Shown here one piece after another: positions 55,711 to 61,304 of a DNA stretch of 61,304 bases (its first letter is position 1; each line of letters opens with the position of its first letter). The DNA comes from Ignavibacteria bacterium. Lineage in GTDB: Bacteria > Bacteroidota > Ignavibacteria > Kapaibacteriales > Kapaibacteriaceae. Where the stretch lies: assembly GCA_013204605.1 (NCBI GenBank), contig JABMNI010000044.1:1-61304 (forward strand), given 5' to 3'. The translations under genes were made by a program, and so were the position numbers. The notes under the pieces are model-generated. The model had not been told where the DNA came from and made no database searches. It was given only the letters and a program-made list of their open reading frames with translations.

Positions 55711-56553
55711 ATGTTAAAGATTCCGAAAAAAGTATTAGACAGGCTAAATACTACATTAAAAACGTTTCAAAATGTTGCTGCCATACAGAAACAGCGCGAC
55801 GTTTCTGAAGCTGACACAGTAACCCTAGTCAAAGATATTCTTGCTGATGCGCTGGGATTTGACAAATACATGGAGCTTACAAGCGAACAACAGATAAGAG
55901 GAACCTACTGCGACCTAGCTGTTAAAATTGAGGGGAAAATTAGGTTCCTAATAGAAGTCAAGGCTGCGGGTATAGCATTGAACGATAGCCATTTAAGGCA
56001 AGCAATAAATTACGGTGCTAACCAAGGTATCGAATGGGTAGTATTGACTAACGGATTGGATTGGCGATTGTATAGGATTAAATTCCACCAGCCAATTGAC
56101 GTTGAGGAAGTTTCTGCGTTCAACATTTTGAACATTAATTTAAAGAATGAAGATGACCAACATAAAATATTTCTGTTGTGTCGCGAAGGGCTGACTACGG
56201 ATGCTATGGACAGTTTCCATCAGCATGCTCAACTGTTGAACAAGTTCACAATAGCGCAAGTGTTGTGTGGTGAGCAAGTGGTTGGAGTGATTCGTAGGGA
56301 GTTGCGCAAGCTGTTCCCAGAGTTACGCGTGGAGAATGAGGCCATCCTTGACATTCTGACAACTGATGTTTTAAAACGGGAAGTTGTTGAAGGCGATAAA
56401 GTAAAGGAGACTCAAGCGAAGATTAAGAAGGCTGTGGCAAAACTTGCGAAACAGTCAGCTGCAAAAACCGCCTTCGCGAGCGAACTCAACCCAGTTAAGG
56501 ATATCAAAGACATGTTACCAACTACAACGGATTCCAATACTTCTACTTCTTAA
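55711..56553 (+). CDS. stand-alone HsdR_N-type (PD-D/ExK) protein
   Basis: 280 aa. N-terminal ~150 residues match the type I restriction R-subunit nuclease domain: TYCDLAVKIEGKIRFLIEVK gives Asp68, Glu82 and Lys84, with LRQAINYGANQGIEWVVLTN after it. There is no helicase part. The C-terminal half is helical and Lys/Ala-rich (VKETQAKIKKAVAKLAKQ). Such solitary proteins are common next to mobile or defence genes; whether it cuts DNA is unknown. The ATG follows TAGGGGTGCGCT. Confidence 0.8.
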   Translation: MLKIPKKVLDRLNTTLKTFQNVAAIQKQRDVSEADTVTLVKDILADALGFDKYMELTSEQQIRGTYCDLAVKIEGKIRFLIEVKAAGIALNDSHLRQAINYGANQGIEWVVLTNGLDWRLYRIKFHQPIDVEEVSAFNILNINLKNEDDQHKIFLLCREGLTTDAMDSFHQHAQLLNKFTIAQVLCGEQVVGVIRRELRKLFPELRVENEAILDILTTDVLKREVVEGDKVKETQAKIKKAVAKLAKQSAAKTAFASELNPVKDIKDMLPTTTDSNTSTS

Positions 56554-56631
56554 GTAAGGGTTTGTTGGAACCGAATACCAAAACGAGGCAATAGCCGCAG
56601 CCATCGATATTATATGCACGGAATTGGACAC

Positions 56632-57159
56632 ATGAAGTTAGTATGCTTTGTAATGCTACTTTATTTGACAACTATGGTCTGTTCTGGCCAAGACTCCACC
56701 AATGCTCCAACCGAAGTATCTGATGAGCACAATCACCCCGTGACCATTGCAGGTTTTTTTGAATGGGGCGGATGGATGTATTCAATAGTTTCAATAAATG
56801 GAGAAGTGCAATATTCAATAGATACCGGTCGAGTTCACAGCAAGATTGGGGCAAGAATTGGATCGGCAATATCTTTCAATTTTAGGTCGATGATCCCAAT
56901 GATGTTAATCTACACCATTGGTACTAGCCATAGGCTCGAAGCAGGCGGTGGTGTTGTAGCAACCTATCACGTTGCCCCTTGGGTAGAATTTAGCCCAAAT
57001 GTATATAAGCCGGCTGCACATATTGGATGGCGATATGAACAAACTGGTGGTGGATGGTTGTTTAGAGGTGTAATCACCTCCCTGTACGATGCGGGATACA
57101 ACCGATTCTACACAATGTTTGGGTTGTCGGCAGGAGTTCAACTCCAGTTTGGGAAGTGA
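56632..57159 (+). CDS. small predicted outer-membrane barrel, 175 aa
   Basis: Signal peptide MKLVCFVMLLYLTTMVCSGQ, then short amphipathic strands (HIGWRYEQTGGGWLFRGVI, FYTMFGLSAGVQLQFGK) ending like Bacteroidota small barrels. No named family recognised. The upstream in-frame ATG at 56614 is an alternative. It separates the HsdR_N and ImmA genes, and its AT content is similar to both. Confidence 0.6.
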   Translation: MKLVCFVMLLYLTTMVCSGQDSTNAPTEVSDEHNHPVTIAGFFEWGGWMYSIVSINGEVQYSIDTGRVHSKIGARIGSAISFNFRSMIPMMLIYTIGTSHRLEAGGGVVATYHVAPWVEFSPNVYKPAAHIGWRYEQTGGGWLFRGVITSLYDAGYNRFYTMFGLSAGVQLQFGK

Positions 57160-57341
57160 GGTACTGCAACTAAGCGATTTCCCCTAGCGGCTCGTTAGCA
57201 ATAAACTATACGGACAATTTGTTGGTATCACTACGGATCTGTGTCCAAAAAGTAGGCACTTTAGTAATAATTCGAGTAGAGTAATGCGCAGGTAGTGAAC
57301 ACTGTTGATTAACTTTGGCATATCTAGAATTGATCAACCAA

Positions 57342-58490
57342 ATGAACGAAACACTCCATATCAATGTTAGCAATAAGGTTCTTGTTTGGGCAAGGGAGTC
57401 TCTGGCATTCTCTAGAAACCAAGCCGTGGAAAAATCAAAAATTTCCGCTAGAAAATTAGTTCAATTGGAGACCGGGGAGTTACTGCCAACTCTACATGAG
57501 TTGAAGATACTTTCGCGCACATACAGTACAACCCTGGCGACACTTTTACTTAATGCACCTCCTGAGGGAAAGCCAATGCCGGTCGACCGGCGCACGGTCG
57601 ATTCAAAAACGTTGGGACACTTCCATGAAAAAACAATTCTAGCCGTGCGCAAATCAAGAGCAATGGCTCAAGCATTTGTTGAACTACGAGCGGAAATGGG
57701 TCAGGAGTTTGCAAAATTTGGACTTACGGCATCTATTAAAGACTTGCCTCAAACCGTGGCAAGAAATGTACGCAGGTCTTTGCACCTGAATGACATTCGT
57801 GCTATCAAAAATATCAACTTGGCTCTTGAATCGTACTCTGAAAGAGTAGAATCCTTAGGCGTTGCTGTTTTTCAATTGAGTTTGACCCAAGACAACCTAA
57901 GGGGCTTTTCCATAGTGGACGATGTCGTTCCGATCATTGGAATCAAACGCGGTAATGAACAGGCCCACTCAAAGACTTTTACATTGTTTCATGAACTTGG
58001 CCACCTCCTATTGAACGAAGGGGGGTTGTGCGACTTGACTTCGAATTCAAAAATTTCTATTGAAAAATGGTGCAATGCCTTCTCAGCAGAAGTCCTTGTG
58101 CCAACAGAAGAATTTCTCAGTTTGAGGTCTGTGCTTGACCACAAGCGCGAGGGTCAAGCATCATGGGCAAAAAGAGATTTAGTGGAACTCGCAGATTATT
58201 TCCATGTTGGTCCGCTAACCATTCTAAGAAAATTATTGCAGAGCGGGCTTACTTCCGAAGAGTTTTACCGTGAGCGGCATGCTGCTTGGAATAAGCCCCA
58301 GTTTGCAAGAGCGAAAACCCCTGAAGGAAGAAACATTGCAAGAGAAGCTCTGAAAGAGAAGGGTCGAACCTATGTTGGATTGGCATTCAAAGCTTATGAC
58401 CAAAACAAAATTGACGTCAAGGACTTGTCGGATTATTTGGGTGTGAAAAGGACTGACATTGATAAAACGCGACAACTATTGAACGATTGA
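57342..58490 (+). CDS. HTH-XRE + ImmA/IrrE metallopeptidase (antitoxin-like)
   Basis: 382 aa from ATG 57342; a TTG at 57315 is in frame. An N-terminal XRE-like helix-turn-helix (WARESLAFSRNQAVEKSKIS, about residues 15-65) is followed by an ImmA/IrrE domain with zinc motif LFHELGHLLLNE (about residue 215). This two-domain form is the usual partner of DUF4411 PIN-like toxins, whose gene follows by TTGA overlap. It probably represses its own promoter and may cleave a regulator. Confidence 0.88.
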   Translation: MNETLHINVSNKVLVWARESLAFSRNQAVEKSKISARKLVQLETGELLPTLHELKILSRTYSTTLATLLLNAPPEGKPMPVDRRTVDSKTLGHFHEKTILAVRKSRAMAQAFVELRAEMGQEFAKFGLTASIKDLPQTVARNVRRSLHLNDIRAIKNINLALESYSERVESLGVAVFQLSLTQDNLRGFSIVDDVVPIIGIKRGNEQAHSKTFTLFHELGHLLLNEGGLCDLTSNSKISIEKWCNAFSAEVLVPTEEFLSLRSVLDHKREGQASWAKRDLVELADYFHVGPLTILRKLLQSGLTSEEFYRERHAAWNKPQFARAKTPEGRNIAREALKEKGRTYVGLAFKAYDQNKIDVKDLSDYLGVKRTDIDKTRQLLND

Positions 58491-59014
58491 ACGTGGATCT
58501 ATTCAGTCAAGGAAATACAGTCTACGTGGCCGATACGAGCTGTCTGATAAAGCTTGACGTAAGTTTCAAAAAAAGTAATTTGGTGTATGCCGCTGTGTGG
58601 GAAGAAGTTGAGGAGCTTATTATTCAAGATTGTTTCAAGACGTTGGACTTTGTAGAACTTGAAATCAATGACTATGGTGGTAAAGAGGACTTCTTGATTA
58701 AGTGGGTTAAAAAATGGCGAAAGCGTCTGATAGTAGATACTGATGTTGCAAGTTTTAGTATAGCACAACAGATCATTAATGCCGAGTATGAAACAGGTTT
58801 CTTAAATAAGAGAAAGCTTGCTGAAGGAAGGGAAGAGGCCGATCCGTTTTTGATCGGACACTGTAAAGTCCACGGATGCACGTTGATTACTAATGAGAGT
58901 AAATTGAAATCAAATAAGATTCCGGCTGTTGCAAAAAAGTACGGCGTTACTTGTATCGATATTGATGGGTTTTTTGGTGAAAGGTGCTTGAGAATGGAAA
59001 GAGGTAAAAACTGA
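58487..59014 (+). CDS. DUF4411 PIN-like toxin candidate
   Basis: 175 aa from TTG 58487, overlapping the antitoxin-like stop. Acidic residues expected of the PIN fold are present: VADTSCLIK (Asp), VDTDVAS, EEADPFLIG, and the TNESK segment. The DUF4411 family is predicted to be an RNase toxin paired with HTH-ImmA proteins. No experimental basis in this organism. Confidence 0.85.
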   Translation: MNVDLFSQGNTVYVADTSCLIKLDVSFKKSNLVYAAVWEEVEELIIQDCFKTLDFVELEINDYGGKEDFLIKWVKKWRKRLIVDTDVASFSIAQQIINAEYETGFLNKRKLAEGREEADPFLIGHCKVHGCTLITNESKLKSNKIPAVAKKYGVTCIDIDGFFGERCLRMERGKN

Positions 59015-59036
59015 CCAAAATCAATCAGGAATTTTA

Positions 59037-60371
59037 ATGACCTCTGCTAGACATACTGTCACTAAAACAACCACTCTTGTAATTGCGCTGTGCGTTCTTT
59101 GTACCCCAAACACCAACTCTCAAGAGCTACGTTGGCGAGCTAGTGGTGACATTGCGGACGCGGGCGACCGTTGGGATGGTATAAGTTTTGTGCATCCCGA
59201 TACGGGTTGGGCGGCCGGCACCATGGCTGGAATTCAGCGCACGTACGATGGTGGCAATACTTGGCAAGACCTTCCAAGTGCGTTTCTAGATGGTGTGCTG
59301 CCTTTCTACCGAACCATTGCCTTTGCAAGTAGCAAAATTGGATGGGTGGGTTGCTTGCGCGAACCTATGCTGCGCCGAACCACCGATGGTGGAGATTCGT
59401 GGATTGAAATAGCTAACCTCGATACGAATATCAAGGGCGTGTGTGGACTCCAAGCTTTGTCAACCACCACAGTCTATGGCGTTGGTGCATGGTCGGCCGC
59501 TATTTTTGGTACGCCACATTTCATAAAATCAACCAATGGCGGCGAGACGTTTTTGTACCAAGCCATAAACGATGTTACGTCAACTCTGGTTGATCTAAAT
59601 TTCTCGACGGATTCAATAGGTATGGTAGGGGGCTCTGTGGATGGTGGACCGTCAGACGGCAAAGCCATAATTCTGCGGACAACAGATGCGGGTGTAACGT
59701 GGCAGACCACGTACCGAGATACTGCATCGGGCACGCAAATCTGGAAGTTCTACAGGTTGAACTCAGATACGGTGTATGCTTCTATTCAATCGTTGTTAAC
59801 TGACCCAGCGGCAATTGTAGTGTCGGGAGATAACGGCATGTCGTGAAAAAAAATTCTCGTAAAAGATGAACAAGGAGATACACCATATTCTGCAATCCAA
59901 GCTGTAGGGTTTGTTAATGGTAAGCATGGTTGGATAGGCGGTAGAGGTTTTAACCTGTTCGAAACGACTAATGGTGGAAACACCTGGCGCAAGCTTACAG
60001 ACACATCTTCTAGTGTCAATAAATTTCAGTTCTTTTCCGATACCCTTGGATATGCCGGTGGACGCCGAGTGTGGCGATATAAAAAGGTCGACACAACAAC
60101 CTCGGTAAATGAACCATCAAGTTTAGAAGGTGTCACCAAACTCACGGCTCATGTGGAATCAGAAACTAATGTGGTAGTGCAAATCGAGAATTCAACCACC
60201 GTCCGCTCAATTCATCTGTACTCAAGCATAGGCGGAGTGGTTGGGCAGCTGATAGGGCTTCAGGACCACAACTCAACGTTTAGTATTCCTACTAAAAGAC
60301 TGTCAGCCGGTATGTACATAGTGGTGGTAATGACCGATACTGACATGCATATAGTGAAGTTCATACGTTAG
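59037..60371 (+). pseudogene. exported Ycf48-like propeller with in-frame TGA
   Basis: Signal peptide (TTTLVIALCVLCTPNTNSQ) and propeller motifs TGWAAGTMAGIQRTYDGGNTW, RTTDGGDSWIEI, KSTNGGETFLY and RTTDAGVTWQT. At 59844-59846 the frame has TGA exactly where the DxGxxW pattern demands Trp (DNGMS, stop, KKILVKDE). Beyond it the same frame stays open to 60371, with ETTNGGNTWRKL and a T9SS-like tail (VRSIHLYSSIGGVVGQLIGL, LSAGMYIVVVM). A single TGG to TGA change explains it. The dispersed motif is at 59628. Confidence 0.85.
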
Positions 60372-60768
60372 TGTTCAGCAACTTTACGGCTTAAGAAACG
60401 CAGTCTAAGCAATCACCGTTACCCGCCGGTTTACACACTGCTGTAGGAGAAGCCAACTACATAAACACAGATGTGAGCATTTGACGATGTGGGCATGCCC
60501 AATCTAGCCTCCAAATTTCTAATTCGAGAATTGCCGTTGCCGGCCGGATTACATATTACAGTGTTTGGGCAAACGGCATATTCGCTAATGTGAAAATTTG
60601 ATGATGTGAGAATGCCAATTCAAATGTGTAGATCTGAGAATAGCAATGTTGTATGCTCTATGCAATTATGTAAACAAGATCGAAAATGTTTGGTAATAAC
60701 AATGAAAACTGGGTTGTTCTTCGACCGTTTTCAATATGTTGCAATTAACCAATTACTCCGAGGTTACG
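60372..60768 (+). other. gene-free region with degenerate 118-bp duplication
   Basis: CCGTT(A/G)CC(C/G)GCCGG at 60416 and again at 60534 start two diverged units, each ending in ATTTGA(C/T)GATGTGnGnATGCC. No ORF with protein character. The next gene has a GAGG site 6 nt before its ATG at 60769. Confidence 0.6.
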
Positions 60769-61304
60769 ATGCGCGCTCTTTTTCTAATTGTCGTTTTTTT
60801 GTTTGGATGGATCGGCAGTACAGCACAAACGGAATGGAAGCCCGCCATACGGTTTTCTAAGTCGCTTGGTCGTGCCACGTACGTACCAAACCTCGGCCCT
60901 GCTGGAGCGGTGCAGTTCGACCACGGACCAGATGGAGTTGCAGATGGTATTTATGATGTGGCTGCGCTCTCGGATACATCAAAAGTTTTAGAGCAACTAG
61001 CTGGAATGATTGGTGAATTGGAAGATATAAACTTTGTACATGATGTTGATCAAAATGGGCTTTTTGATGTTTTTACCAATACAGGGCTTTACCTCGATCT
61101 GGGACACCCTTCGCAACGTAAAGTAGAGCTGTCTGTCGGCATGGGTTATTCAAAAGGATATGCAGATCTTGATGGGGATGGAGTGGAGGAGACCACAGGT
61201 GAGTCTGCGTTTACTGGCTGAGTAGTAACAAAATTCTCTACCGACATCACATCGTATCGTAACTATGGATTGCCTTACATTCCACAATACCTCGGCACTT
61301 TATC
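60769..61304 (+). pseudogene. exported FG-GAP-like protein, in-frame TGA, cut by window end
   Basis: Signal peptide RALFLIVVFLFGWIGSTAQ, then DFxHGPDGVADGIYD, VHDVDQNGLFDVF and YADLDGDGVEETTG, Ca-binding-like FG-GAP motifs. TGA occurs at 61219-61221 (ESAFTG, stop), but the same frame continues VVTKFSTDITSYRN to the window end without another stop. TGG (Trp) to TGA would explain it. Related in layout to 51162-52747. Confidence 0.7.

Larger units (their letters stand above)
613..59635. repeat. dispersed short motif AGGGGGCT / AAGGGGCT, ~40 copies
   Basis: Hand scan of both strands. Five-G form: 613(-), 989, 2493(-), 3873(-), 5877, 6186, 9856, 19785, 26159, 27902, 29750, 30899, 32003, 35197(-), 42673(-), 43907, 45919, 47615, 49226, 50026(-), 51022, 53543, 53980(-), 54768(-), 54997, 59628. 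Four-G form: 1948, 8531, 8910(-), 15725, 15765(-), 17194(-), 17535(-), 19011(-), 30085, 32443(-), 35352, 38958(-), 40725, 44464(-), 54186, 57900. Roughly one five-G copy would be expected by composition. Many share GGTAGGGGGCT. Mostly inside genes, in several frames. Confidence 0.85.

Noticed and set aside
59844-61221. TGA recoded as Trp or selenocysteine
   Set aside because: TGA ends many genes in the window at well-supported places (for example 10189, 19201, 25027), and no SECIS-like element or Cys-position logic is present.

Overview
The window looks like a chromosome segment of a free-living or activated-sludge-type member of the Bacteroidota/Chlorobi group, most likely near Ignavibacteria or Candidatus Kapabacteria. 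This is inferred from: several large exported proteins ending in type IX secretion (T9SS) type A sorting-like domains (PNP followed by beta strands); a serine palmitoyltransferase-type enzyme and a sphingomyelin-synthase-like PAP2 protein (sphingolipid makers); ATP-dependent PEP carboxykinase; weak or absent Shine-Dalgarno sites on many genes; and moderate GC. I saw no rRNA or tRNA gene and no CRISPR array.

Layout. 1-192: 3' part of a dispersed repeat. 0.2-4.8 kb (minus): TPR protein, DUF2461, a frameshifted DUF899 gene, and a carbonic anhydrase/SulP transporter pair. 4.9-7.5 kb (plus): YajQ, an alpha-oxoamine synthase (serine palmitoyltransferase type) and an SDR. 7.5-8.3 kb: two copies of a structured ~245-bp repeat embedded in 12-bp minisatellites. 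8.3-10.2 kb: Bor-like lipoprotein and an FAD oxidase split by a shift at an A AAA AAG heptamer. 10.5-19.2 kb: two giant exported proteins (1457 and 1258 aa) with another repeat copy between them. 19.2-21.5 kb: formimidoylglutamase and an intact IS5-family element. 21.8-29.6 kb: two diverged copies of a two-gene cassette (16-cysteine exported protein plus beta-propeller), separated by a TlpA-like thioredoxin on the other strand; an 8-bp repeat in the signal-peptide region switches the reading frame. 29.9-50 kb: mostly housekeeping (PAP2_C, EttA, PckA, methyltransferases, MscL with an ECF sigma factor, HutU, DUF971, AAA ATPase, AsnRS, K+ channel, PepF, lytic transglycosylase) with some exported proteins. 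51-61.3 kb: mostly exported proteins, several broken, plus a GT39 glycosyltransferase, a stand-alone HsdR_N nuclease-like protein and an HTH-ImmA/DUF4411 toxin-antitoxin-like pair.

Three sequence systems are not explained by gene content. (1) A short G-rich word, AGGGGGCT or AAGGGGCT, occurs about 40 times on both strands and in several reading frames, far more than chance. (2) A structured intergenic repeat carries a 42-nt near-perfect palindrome, compensatory changes in the outer stems and flanking 12-bp minisatellites. (3) An octamer-repeat contingency switch sits on the cysteine-rich/propeller cassette. An unusual number of genes carry single-event lesions (homopolymer indels, TGG to TGA, ATG to ATA). 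These may be phase variation, decay or consensus errors, and raw reads would decide.
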